From: Thuidium tamariscinum
Lineage: Eukaryota > Streptophyta > Bryopsida > Hypnales > Thuidiaceae
DNA length: 64,000 nucleotides
Assembly (NCBI GenBank): GCA_947034885.2
Contig: OX344752.2
Location: forward strand, 31,788,386-31,852,385
Reading direction: 5' to 3'
The notes under the pieces were generated by a model. It was given only the letters and a program-made list of their open reading frames with translations. It did not search any database and was not told the origin of the DNA. The stretch's first letter is position 1; each line of letters opens with the position of its first letter. This document shows positions 25,851 through 37,500 of the stretch, one piece after another. The position numbers and the translations under genes were made by a program.

Positions 25851-26645
25851 TATTATTGTGAAATTTTGAATGTATTCATATATAATTGTAGAATGACTAC
25901 TTCCCATATAATTGTTAATATATTTCTTTTGCGTACATTGCTACAAAATAAAAATGCATTTAACATCTTTAGACAATGATCTCAATCCTAACTCCAAGTT
26001 ACTTTTAAATGATTATGGAATGACTTACTATATGGTAGTCCATCTGGACAATCTAAAAACTTCATTGCAACTTCTAAATGACTATATAAATATTTCACAA
26101 TGACTTCTATGTGACTCTGATGTGGATGTCCATGCAGCTACACTCACACTATATTACAACTGCAAAATGACTAAATAATGACTTCACAATGACTTCTTCA
26201 TGACTCTGACATCTGCAACGTACGGATTATATCATAATTGCAAAATGACTACATAATGACTTCACAGTGACTTCTACGTGACTTTGACGTGGATGTCCAT
26301 GTCAGCAATGCCTAGACTATATTGTGACTGTAAAATGATTGCATAATTGGATGATATGGACATCCACATCAGCAAAATTCCTTTAAAAAAGGGCAGCTAC
26401 CCTACCTTTTCTGAAAATTTACTTGTCCACATCATTGGCCATGTAGATCTTCTCATCCATTTTTCATCTAAGTTTAAAATGGATGGTGATAATAAAATTG
26501 TAGTCATTTGACCTCGTGACTTGTCCACAATGACTTTAGGGCCCCAGAGTTGATTTGTAGTCATTTATGTCTAAAATGACTGCAAAATAGTCGTTCTACA
26601 GTCATTTATCGCAGTCACGTGTAGCCTTGTTTTTTTGTAGTGTTG

Positions 26646-27989
26646 GAGCGGCAAGTCTATGAGCTGTGAGGGTGAAGTTGTGAGCCTAGAGCCTCCAACA
26701 CAAATATTTTTGGATAGTTTGGCCTCAGAAAAAATTTTGCTTCATTTTTTTGCACAAAATATTAAAAAAAACTTACTACTTCTACTGGTTTTCTAGACCT
26801 ATGATCATGTCCCCTATAACTGTAGATGGTGTTAAATTTTACATTTTCATGTCTTCAAATTTTTTGGAACCATGCACTTACAACTTTTAATGTTTGAGAG
26901 AAATTTGCATATTTTAGGTCCAAGTTGTAGAATAAATTAGATTAAACACTTGAAGTATAGTAGATTCTAATCATGTTGGCAGACTTGTTTAGGATTTTAG
27001 GAATAATCTCAGCTCAATGCCAAGTTTCATAAATTGTAATATTCCTTAGCAATTGAAATTTCAAACATTCAATAGTATAAAAGGACCTCTATTGACAATA
27101 AAGGAATTTGAAGGTTAGGCTGACATGGATGCTAATGATGAAAGAGGTTGACATGTCACTTGAATCTTCAAGTATTTTATTTCATACAATTAGTTATTCG
27201 AGTAAAAAATAAATTTTGAGTGCATTAGTTCACAGTAATAGAGTGTTACATGCTACATGTGATTAATGAGACATAATTCCTAGCTTAGTGAATACTAAGC
27301 CATTTTGAATTCCCTACGTGTGAAATCATTTCAATTATAACGATAGAAATGAATACATTACTGATGGTAGACAAGCTTTTGGAAATGCCTATATGCCTAC
27401 TTTGGAAGTGTAATGATTCTTGCTCAGACTTGAAGTAGCTTCAACTCATTGAAGCTATAACTAGGTGCATAAATGAATTTGTCTTTATGGACATCCATCT
27501 TGCAAAAATACCTATAGAGGTAATATAAGTGTTTGCAATTTACGTATTGCTACCGACCTCCAATAGTAGAAATTGCCATATTGATAAAATCTGGACATGT
27601 ACAACTGGAGAACAAATCCACTATCACTTGATAAGTATTTTTGTTTGGGTCTATCCTTGTCTCTAGAGTCACTATTGCATCAAGTCCTAGAAAGGGGAGT
27701 AGGGTCACTCCTAGAATTTGGCTTGTAATATTTCGTGTACTCTCCCATTTATTCTGATGTTCAGCTGTTGGTGCATTTGTAATCCTACAGATGGGTCTAA
27801 ATTGTTCCTAATCGTTAGATATTCATCTAGATTCTTGGGTGTTGGTCGATCATACAAAATAGTCTTGAAAATGTTAGACATAGTAAAGAGTCTATATAGT
27901 GAAAGTGTTGGTTGATCTTAGAGTCGGAAGCTCGCATGATGCAACATCAGTGTTTCCTCTCAATTCAGGTTCATCCCTATCAAAATCGG
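26646..27989. other. Intergenic sequence right of the CACTA element, nothing recognised
   Basis: No protein-like frame and no paired ends were found. GC content rises near 27650, where the degraded transposase-like region begins; weak coding traces on the minus strand may extend into 27700-27989. Confidence 0.4.
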
Positions 27990-28720
27990 CCAAACCTCTA
28001 AGACTTGGGGCCAATCAATGACCCACGCTCACTTTCTCCCTTTGAAACATTGCTCAATGTTGTCCCAGCAAAACTAGAAATCTACAACAACCTCTCTTTT
28101 AGTCTCATAGTCTTGCTTCTTCCCTTGATAGGTGGAAGTTGGTGTCCCTTTGCTTCCTCTGGCAGTTCTGGCAATCCTTTTGATATTCGTACTTTGTTAT
28201 TGAGCTTGGCATCTTATGTTGGATTTGTGGCTGATCCTTGCAATGTAGCACTTAGATATGTCGTAGTCACTTTCACATGCGACCGTAATGTGTCGAATAG
28301 TGAGAGCCTCAGATTGTTGACTTGGTCCCTACAAAGACAGTAAAGAAGTAGTAGTTGATCTAGTCATTACTTTGGCTGGGAGATGTTGATCTTGTCCGGT
28401 CTATGTGAGTCCCCAGCATCACCAATGGATACGTCGAGCTTCCTCTTGGTGCTCCCAAAAATTTATTGTCCTTCTAAATGCGGTACCCTTGTTTTGACCC
28501 CCTCCACCCTAAGCAACATGTTCAATGCTTCCGCAATTTTTTTGAAGTCTTTGGTGTGCTTTGCAACTCTCAACTTGAGCTTGCCTTTATATGGACCACT
28601 ACTACATGCATGACCTTTGAGGTACGCATGGTAGTTAGTCATTTGCATCCAAGCACATATACTATCATCACAAGTGGCATCGAAGAGATTATTTCCTTGC
28701 TTACCGGACATTTGCAATCA
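27990..28720 (-). pseudogene. Degraded protein-coding fragment, probably transposon-derived
   Basis: Minus-strand frames retain protein-like stretches such as FKKIAEALNMLLRVEGVKT, KGLPELPEEAKGHQLPPIKG and LSLFDTLRSHVKVTTTYLSA, interrupted by stops and frame changes. GC content is higher than the surroundings. The longest remnant (28463-28717) has no family I can name. Its position beside the transposase-like pseudogene suggests they belong to the same decayed element, but this is inference. The plus-strand open frames 28005-28343 and 28383-28613 are shadows. Confidence 0.45.
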
Positions 28721-29052
28721 CTTGTTATGAACTATTTCAGATAGATTGTATGACAAAAGATCAAACATTTCCTCCAAATTCAATTTCTACGAATTCATGA
28801 AAGTAAGGCAATAAGTTAGTATTGTTGTTTCTACACCCAATACACTACTAGGTCTCCGAGTTCAATTGAAGCCAACAAATGCTATGAGATTAAACGGTTC
28901 TTACATACATTTTGATCTTTTAAACAAGATAACCCAAGCACTCTAGAAACAAATAATTTTACAATTTTTAAGAACCTTTGTGTAGTATTATAGTCTCTTA
29001 AAAGAATTTCCGATTTTAAAAATCACTAAGTTTCAGTAATAGGCCCATAAAG

Positions 29053-29128
29053 AGGAGTCACTATAGACACCATAGAATCCTTAGTCGGCTCCGACTAGGC
29101 CTTAATTAGTGTTTGTAGTGACTCCTCA
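29053..29128. repeat. 76-bp two-step inverted repeat (hairpin)
   Basis: The outer arms GAGGAGTCACTA and TAGTGACTCCTC pair, continuing to AGACAC/GTGTTT-like sequence. An inner palindrome TAGTCGG-CT-CCGACTA sits at the centre. It lies in an AT-rich gap within the degraded transposon region. It could be the end of an element or a terminator-like structure. No function can be assigned. Confidence 0.6.
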
Positions 29129-29364
29129 ATTACGGTCCCTCTTCGTAAACCACATGAAAATTTGGTACCAAAACTATAAAGCTACAAGACTAAAAAATAT
29201 ATCCATTTCCTAATTTTATGCATGAATAAATAAAAATAGGTGGATCAATGTACCTATGAACACTCATAAAGAAAATAAAACAAGGTTTCATGGTTATTTA
29301 TAACAAAGAAGTTCACTATGTTCATAAAACCTCCCCATTGCTTGAATCGAAAATGCCAGAATGC

Positions 29365-31575
29365 CAATCAGTGGTCTAAATAATGAAGTGCATCTTCAAA
29401 GGCTGCTCTGATACACAACCACCATGACTGAATTGCGAGATAACGTGTCTCCGCTTCATCCATATTCTTGGAATCCTTGTATTGTTTGCAAAGAGAAATG
29501 TGTTGTTTTTGGAATGTCTCCTTGATGTGTTTTTGTGTATGTTTATGAAGAGAACTACTCCAATTCAACAAGCATGTTGTTTCTTGTTCCTCCATTTTTC
29601 ACTAGCGATACCACTGCCATAGACAATGCAAAGCCCACTCCAATTGGCTATAGTGTTGTCTACCATGAACCCCTTGAAATTTGTTTGTTCCAATCCATGT
29701 TGTGCCATGACTGCGTTTAGGCTCCTCCAAAATTGTACTTGAACCTTGGTATCTTCAGATTTTTATATTAGACATTGCAATGATCATGACCTTTTTGTAC
29801 ACGCGGTAGGCCATAGTACTCTACTCTTGGATGCGCTTGACATAGTCAAACATGACCTATGCATTCTCCAAGTCCTCACCAAGTTACATTCATTTCATTA
29901 GGTCCACTAGGTGATTGCAAGAAAGGGCATTTGGTGTCACAATGGAAGTGACTTTCATGCCATTGGTTATAACTTTAGGGGCATTAGGACAATTTACTTG
30001 AAATTTTTTTGAAGGTGGGCAACTTGATAGCAATAAAATTTCTTATTTTTCAAAAATTTCCAAAAAACAGTGTCTATTTCAATTCTATTTTAGCTAATTT
30101 GTCACACTTTGTAGTTTAGGGGGTTTTAGTACTATTGAATATCCAAAATTAATGATGTAGATTTGAAAATTATGTAGTCTATTCCTACATTAGAGAGTCA
30201 TGTTTTCACCAAAAATAATTTTAAAAAACATTATTTTATGTCCTCCACATAGATGCAAATAGGGACCCCTTGCACATGCAATTGTGAACATTGAAAATGG
30301 TTTCAAAATTATTCTTTTGGTGAAATCTCATCACCATCAATCCTTCCCAAATTGACAATTTTTATTTTTTTTAAAACTCCTTTTCCTATTTTTTACAAAT
30401 TAAAATGTAAAAGTACTCATTTTCATGAGATTTTGCACTTTTTTAGTTCTCCTAGTTAGAGAATTTTCTAGAATTTTTCCTTCTTAGGGTACCTTCTTCT
30501 TAAAGGTGTATTCATTAAACTTATTTTTTATATTTTAAAAAAAATATTTTTCTAATTAAATAGTACTCCTGAAAAAATTATGAATACTATTCAAAACAAG
30601 ACAAAAATTGGGAGGCCTTTCTTGCAATCACCCCACTCCACTACCGGGTCCCTCTGTGAACATCTTGAAAATGTAAACCTTTTCATTTCCTTGTCCAAGA
30701 AAGATATTGTTGTGTATGAATTCGAACTTGGAGCGCTTCTTCATTATCATGATGTTGTCAATGACTCTAGCCCGATTGTTTGTATTGAACCAAGATATGA
30801 CATTCCTAATGTTGGGGCTACTTAGAATTTGGAATCTATCCATGACTCCTTCTAGTTCCTCTTGGTTCAACATCTCTTTCTCTCCCTCTCTGGTGTAAAA
30901 GAGATAGTTAGTGAGGAAGTCTTTACTAGTAGAGAGGGCTATAGTTGAGTTGGTGGCCTTGGGTGTCTTTACCACCTACTCCGCTATGAGCCCACTAATT
31001 TTCTCTGCAAAATCTTTGTATATTCTCTTTGCTACAAGATGGATATAGACTCCTAGATGAATGGCGGCCCTACTCATTTTTGGATCGACACTATATGAGT
31101 AGTACATCTTGGTTTGGCACAAGCTAAGACACATGGATGTTGTCCTACAAACCTTATAAGCTAGAATAGAATCTTTGGGAGGATTATCTCCGACCACAAA
31201 ATGATACATGGTATATCCAATTCATTCCGATTCATTTTTCTTGCCAACTTTGTTAAGGAAATCACAATCAAGATTCTCACAAGTAAGGTGACTAGCGTAG
31301 TATACCTTACAAAATTTGACGATGTCAGAGTTGTAGATGTTCATTGTGACTAGCTTGCACCACGGATATCCGTCGTATCACTTGTCCATTTCCTCCAAAT
31401 TCCGCGCAACTAAAGAGGTGGAAGATGATCTATAAGGAGGCAATTCAAAGACGACGTCACCATTGAAGAGAGGTGGTTAAAATTGGACCCGATGGTGTTT
31501 CACGGATGTCAAATCTATAGAAGACAGTTCGTTTCTAGAGTGGTGCATAGAGGCTAGTCTCTTTAAGCAGTCCAT
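29365..31575 (-). pseudogene. Transposase-like pseudogene riddled with transition stops and split by an insertion
   Basis: One reading frame can be followed from an ATG at 31573-31575 to about 29365. Recognisable segments are YDGYPWCKLVTMN, a Cys/His cluster ending CENLDCDFLNKVGKKNESE, GDNPPKDSILAYKVCRTTSM, MKKRSKFEFIH, GFMVDNTIANWS and TCLLNWSSSLHKHT, then ETRYLAIQSWW. The last three resemble, from memory, a multi-copy transposase-like family in bryophytes and ferns with a D-x-A-x-x-NW motif and a C-x(3)HW-x-QSL motif, similar to MULE-type DDE enzymes. The family is not firmly named. In-frame stops lie at 31477, 31378, 31222, 30976, 29890, 29884, 29857 and 29821. Each is one transition from CAA, CGA, CAG or TGG. 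At least one frameshift lies nearer the C-terminus. A 724-bp element interrupts it at 29909-30632. Clearly not functional. Confidence 0.75.
29909..30632. mobile_element. 724-bp element with GGTGATTGCAAGAAA ends, inserted in the pseudogene
   Basis: Inverted ends GGTGATTGCAAGAAAGG face each other at 29910 and 30632. A 5-bp duplication CCACT lies at 29904-29908 and 30633-30637. Removing the element plus one CCACT copy makes the interrupted pseudogene read TEGPGSGVDLMK continuously, which confirms both borders. A relative of similar size is at 55629-56383; both share an internal ACTTGAAATTT block. No coding frame. The superfamily is undetermined: a short duplication with 15-bp ends and no transposase. 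Confidence 0.8.
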
Positions 31576-34500
31576 GATGCTCACTCTCTCTACAAAAGTT
31601 TTAAAAAATAGCTAAAATGATATAGAAGTTAGTACAATTTAAAGATTATTTGTCGACCAATCAAATGTTAAGTTTTATAGCTTAAATCAAAGTTTTCTTT
31701 AATCCTATCTCTAAATTTTATTTTTAGGTTTTTAAAATGATAAAATAAGTTGAATTTGGATTTTGTCTTCAAAAATTATTGAAGGATGAAAATCAACTCC
31801 AAAAAAGCCTTTAAAACTTTATTTGTTGTTTGAAAAATAGCAAATTAGGTATTTTTTGTATTTCATTGTTGACTCCCTAATGAATTTTAGTTTTAGGTTT
31901 AATTTAATTGTTTATTTTGAATTATTTTTGAAAAAAATTCATCTAAATTGATTTTCAAATTGCATCCACTAATTTCTCACTCAAAATTTAAAAATGAATT
32001 ATTTTTGAAAAGGAAAATGGTTATAGAAACCTATTTAGATTCTCTAAGAGATTCTTGAACGGAATATCCTTTGAGTATTTTTTCAAAGAATCTTACTTAA
32101 GGGGTTGTTTGTTCTATTCTAAAGATGGATTTTGATCTAAATTACTATTTTTAGTATTTTAGGGATTTTAAGTAAAAAACAAGAAATTATCTTCCTAACA
32201 AGGTAAAATATGAAAATTCTAACTTCCCAATGGGAAAGTTATTAATGAATGAAGTTTTGGTTAAAGTTTAGCAAATAAATTTTCATTCACAAATTCCTTG
32301 TAATCTAAGTGAGCATTCTAAATTCTTAATTGATCTAAAAGTTCTAAATTTTACCGAGATTCTTAAATTCATTTATTTGATGCTTTTGGATGAAAATATC
32401 AATTTTTCATCTAAATTCCAAACAAAATTTATCCAACTCAAGGATTTAATTTTGATCAAGTTTTTGCATTTGAAAGTTTGATTGTTGATTATTTTATGGT
32501 TATTATTCTATCTCTTCTAATTTTGAACATTATTTTTAAGGGTTCATTTTAAATAAAAATTTCTAGACTAAAATTCAAACAAAATTGAAAATTGAATAAT
32601 TTAAAAGGTTTTAATGATACCTCTCCCACGATGAACTCCATTGTGCCTTCGTCAAAAACATCAAGCGAATTTTCTCCCTATAGATTTTTCCCTCCATTTG
32701 GCTAAATCATCACAAATTGGAATTAATTTGTGGTTTTTATGTTATTTTTTGGTTTTTTGTTGGTTCTACTTTTATTTTTTATTTTTTGGATATGAAATTT
32801 TTATTTCTTTTGGTTGATTTTTGATAATTCTTAATTAATAAGAACTATTTAAATGCCCCAAAATAATTAAATTAACTAAATTTAATCAAATTTAATAGAT
32901 TTTAATTAATTTTTTAATTCCCTTAATTAATTTGAAAGTTTTAGTTGGCAATTTGTTTTATTTCTTGGCTTATTAGGCCTAATAAAACAAAATCAAACTA
33001 CAATTCAAATTTCCTAAATTCCCTAGAGAATATATTAACTAACTAACTAATGAAGAATGAATAACAAAAGAATGTCAATGCAATAGTAGGATTCATTTTA
33101 AATGTGTTTTTTAATCCTAAATTCCTACATGTGTAATTTTCCTATATTTTATTATTCTTTAAGCCTTTTCTCTTTGCAAATTCTTCTCATTAACATTAGA
33201 GATTTATGGAAGTTGTGGGGTTAGAATTTAGTATCAAGAAAATGAGTGGAGAATTGATAGAGAGTTAGCATAGCATGTAGAAAAACAATTTTTGTTTTTG
33301 GAAATCAAAGATGTGGGTGTGGCAAGCAACGGCTAACTTTAAAGGTTTTATCAATAAAATTCCAATTTTTAGTTTCTATAATTCTTTAAGTTTATAAATG
33401 TTTGAATGGCTTACTAGATTTGGTTCTCTATATGTATTGTTCGTTGGACCTTGGTTATATTTACAAAGCCTTGATACTAAAATGGCCTAGTTGGGCTTCT
33501 ATTTGTAGCCCTCCTTCCTTTCTAAAGGTGCGCCATATGTCAACAGTTGATTGGTCACATACGCTTCCATTTTGTCTGCCAAAGGTTGGCTCTATCCAAT
33601 CCATTGGAAAACTGGCTTTATTTGAATGACGGGATGGACCTTTGTTTTGTTGCAATTCATTGAAAAATCCAACTAATTGATACTAAGAAGTTCTTGATTT
33701 TTACGGAAGATAAAAAAACTAATGAAAGCTAATTTTTTTGATTTGGGGGCAATAAAATAAAAGAAGGAGAAAGTACTAAGAGCACTAATGTCTATGGTTT
33801 TTTAGAGGATAAAGAAATTAGTGTTCGAAGGAGTGTTTGAGCATATGGTGGCAAGGTTGAAATGTGAAAGCTTTCCTATGTAACACCAAAGAGAATTGAT
33901 TGATGGAAAGTAAGCCATCAAAGAAATATTTTGTGTCAATTGGAGGTCAAAGCTTTGTTGTATAGGGGCAACCCTAAGTTCTTAATTATGATTTTTCTTA
34001 AATTTGAAGTTTGTAGGGTCAAAACTTGACCTCACCGTGTAGAAGCACCCCCAAGCTTCCATGGGCAATTTTAGGAAAATTTAAGAAGTTAAAGAACTAT
34101 AACACTGCCATACAGTAGCGACTCCAGGTGTCGCCTATGTTAAGGGACAAAAATAGTACTTTAAGAATTTTTTTATTGTTGTAGGAGGTACAAATGAGAG
34201 TGTTTAGATTGAACTTCAACTTAAATCTCCCAAAATGTCAAAGGAAGTAGCCAATTAAACACCAAAGAAAGTACACACGATAATATTAAATAAACTTTGG
34301 TATTTAAAACTCAAGTGTTTGTTATACAATGAACCTCGAGCTAGAAAATTAGTTTAAAATGCTTTAAAATTAAGTCAAGCCCAATCACTTTAAATGTAAT
34401 AGTACTAGATGTTGTTTTAAATACCACGAGATGCTAGTTTTGAAAATCTTGAAGCAAATTGGAGGCTTGGAGGTCTATCCCTTTCAAACTCTATCAAAAC

Positions 34501-37500
34501 AAAGGCTTAGCTTCTAACAAAAAAACAAATAGAAATGCTTTGAAGGGACCGTCCAATCCTTCAAAGTAGACAAATAACAAATAGATGGTATTCTGGCTTA
34601 ACCAATAACAAAAAACCAAGAGAAATGGTGCTCATAACACAATGAAAATGAAAGCAGAATATTGTTGCATAAGAATCAAGGTTTTGACAACCTCGAGGAA
34701 GGGCCTTTTATACTCGTGCTAGACTGCTTGCCCCCCCAATAAGTCATCGATGAATTACATTTTGCTTTTAATTTTAGATATTTGCTAAACTATTCTAATG
34801 TATTTACAAAATAATCTTTGTTTAATAGGAGAAAACTCTAGAAGCCTCTCCGTTTAACTAATAGATCTTAGCCAAATCAAATTCAAGATCTTTTTCCAGA
34901 GATATTTTGAAATGAACCCTAATTAACCTAGATATTTATTATTTTAATCCAAAATCATTTCTAAATTATTCTTTTTTTCAACCAAAGATGGTTTAGTACG
35001 CAAGAAAAGAGATCTTAACCAAATCTAATCTTTGATTTTTCAAAAGATATTTGTGAAATTGACCTAGCATTACCACTAATTACGATAAAAAGTCAAACTA
35101 ATAGTTGACCTTCTCTATCTTCTAGGGATCAACTCAAATTTAAGAATTGTTTGCGACTTTGTGCCATCATGTTAAAAAGACCCCGATTAGCCATTGGGAC
35201 TCGTAACCCCTATTTCTTAGGCCATTTGCAAGCATAAAATCCACTCCTAGTAACTGCAAAAAAAAGTCAAAACTTTATCTTTTGGGATCAACATTTTTCA
35301 AAGAATCTATCAAGACCAAGTCATTAGGAATGTTCATTAAAGTTGGAAATGTCTCCTCATTTTCCCTGTTCAAACACCGTTAGCTCTTGATAAGTTAGTC
35401 AACCCTTTGCCAATTTATAAATTCTTTTGGAATTCAATGTTAGTATTGATTCTGGTAGTTGGAAATGGCCAAATGTCTTCAAATTTATGAGGGCACTTTA
35501 TAAGCAGACCAAACTATTTTTAAATTTTAGTGAGATTTTATCGCAACATATATAATTTCTGGGAATTTGCAAAGATATTAATAAGCAGTTAACTTCCTAT
35601 GGAGTCAACGTGGAATTTCTAGAGAAATCCAAAATAAATTAGGTAAGCTTTTGACACTCCTTCTACCATTTTAGAGGTATTGCTCACTACTTTGGTAGGG
35701 ACTTTTACCAAAACTCTTCACAACACTCTTTTTATGTCTTTTTAGCATAAAACAAACCTATTTTTTTTTTAAACTGGCAAAAAATGTATTCAAAGTTCCA
35801 AATGCCATCTTGAGAACTCACATGTGGTATTTAATATGTGATTATGTAGTAAAATTTTCATGCAATTCGACTATAGATTAAAAGATATGAACTTTTAAAG
35901 TTGAAAAAAAAATCCTTGAATTGTATTTATAATTTTAGGTGACTTTAATTACCACTTGTGAAAAAAATTTGTACTATAAATTTTGATTTAAATTTTTTTT
36001 AGGTTAAGGGATTGAATTAGGTACCTAGAAAAAACTCACAAAAAAACACTTGATTTTCATTCTTTAAAAATTATTCAGGGAAATAGATTCTAAATTGAAA
36101 GGAAAACTAAATGGTTAATAGCTTTAAGTTGAAATTGAAACACAATATTTTTAACAATAAGATTGTTTCAACCTTTGAACATAACTTTATTCAACAATTT
36201 TTTTGAAAAATTATAAAATTTACAGAATCCTATAATTTATTTTTTCAATTAAATGTTTAAATCGTCCAAAAAATAAGATTGTCTAAAACTTTCTCAATAT
36301 TAGTCCAAATAGAATGAAAAAATCCTCACATATATATATATGATTATTTTTTCTATCTTGTCAAAAAAAATTTTAAAATTTCATAAAAAATTGACGTCAT
36401 AAGAACCTACCTAAAATCTATTTTGTCTTTTAAGGGTACAATGAGACTTTTGAATTTAGAAGAACAATCATGCATTTGAGTATACCTAGCCACCTAAATC
36501 TTTGATTATGAAGTTTAGTTCTTGAACTTTAAATACTTATAGTCTACAATATATTAAGCCAAATGAAGTGAACTTTTTCAACAAATTCTTTAAAGTAAAA
36601 TTTTTAAAAATTCTTTAAGTTGAATCCTTAAGAAAGTTTTTTTTCTTCCAAATTTCAACAATGGGATTTGTTCAAGTATTTGTCTACTCAAACCTACACA
36701 AAGTGCTTAAAATATGCTTACAAACCCTTCTAAATTGGCAATTGTGGAAGTTGGATACAATCACATGTCTAGCTATGACTCAAGGCTTGCGTGTTACCTA
36801 CACAAAATAGTGAAATGAAGTTGTTTCTTACTAATTTCTTGACATTCCACACTATATAAATATTTATTGTTACCAAATATGAATGCACTACTTTTGGATT
36901 AGTTATTTATGTAATTAGAACTTATGAACCTCCATGTATATAGATGGAAATATTTGTAGAAATATTTGTTGACTTTGATGCCTTATAGAGTAACATTCTT
37001 AAGATAAGGTGACCTCATTGTAAAAGCAGCCTGATTTCAATATTTAGTATAGCTAGCTACACACATATTATCAATTTTGAATTTTCTTTTGTGGTAGAAT
37101 AGTGGGTACACCCAAAATCACTCAATGGCTTAAACTACCACCTAAAAAAAGATGTGGAATGGTTTTTAGTTGTAGTAGAAATTGTCAGTGACTAGTATAT
37201 GGCGGTTAGTGCTTACAACACAATGTTTACAGATTCAAGGCAATTGTTAATGAGGTACTTAATGAAGATTGTTATAATGATAGTGGAATGATTATGGGAA
37301 AAAGAGCTAAAATGAATATGTGTCATAGAGAACCATCCTAGTAGTTTATACTGAATATTAAATAGAAATGGCACAATTTTCTTCATATTTTGGAGCAATT
37401 TCCAACTTCTTTGTCACTTCTGCCATCTTGGGTGTGCAACTTCTTCAATGCTACAACTCTATTTTAGTGCAACCTACAAATGCTTTGAGACACTCTACTG

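Larger units (their letters stand above)
22588..26642. mobile_element. 4055-bp CACTA (En/Spm) element, non-autonomous
   Basis: Left end CACTACAAAAAAACAGGGCT; right end, read inverted, CACTACAAAAAAACAAGGCT. A 3-bp target duplication TTG flanks it at 22585-22587 and 26643-26645. The next bases, ACACGTGA, are also inverted (TCACGTGT at the right). These are diagnostic of the CACTA superfamily. Both subterminal zones are packed with repeats containing AAAATGACT or AGTCATTTT, as expected for transposase binding sites. No transposase or DDE motif is visible in any frame, so it depends on a partner elsewhere. Confidence 0.92.

Noticed and set aside
28005-28343. 112-codon plus-strand open frame
   Set aside because: Shadow of minus-strand degraded coding sequence, which has better composition in the opposite frame.
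34115-34140. LTR retrotransposon boundary
   Set aside because: A gypsy-like word was noticed, but no second long terminal repeat, primer site or polyprotein was found nearby.
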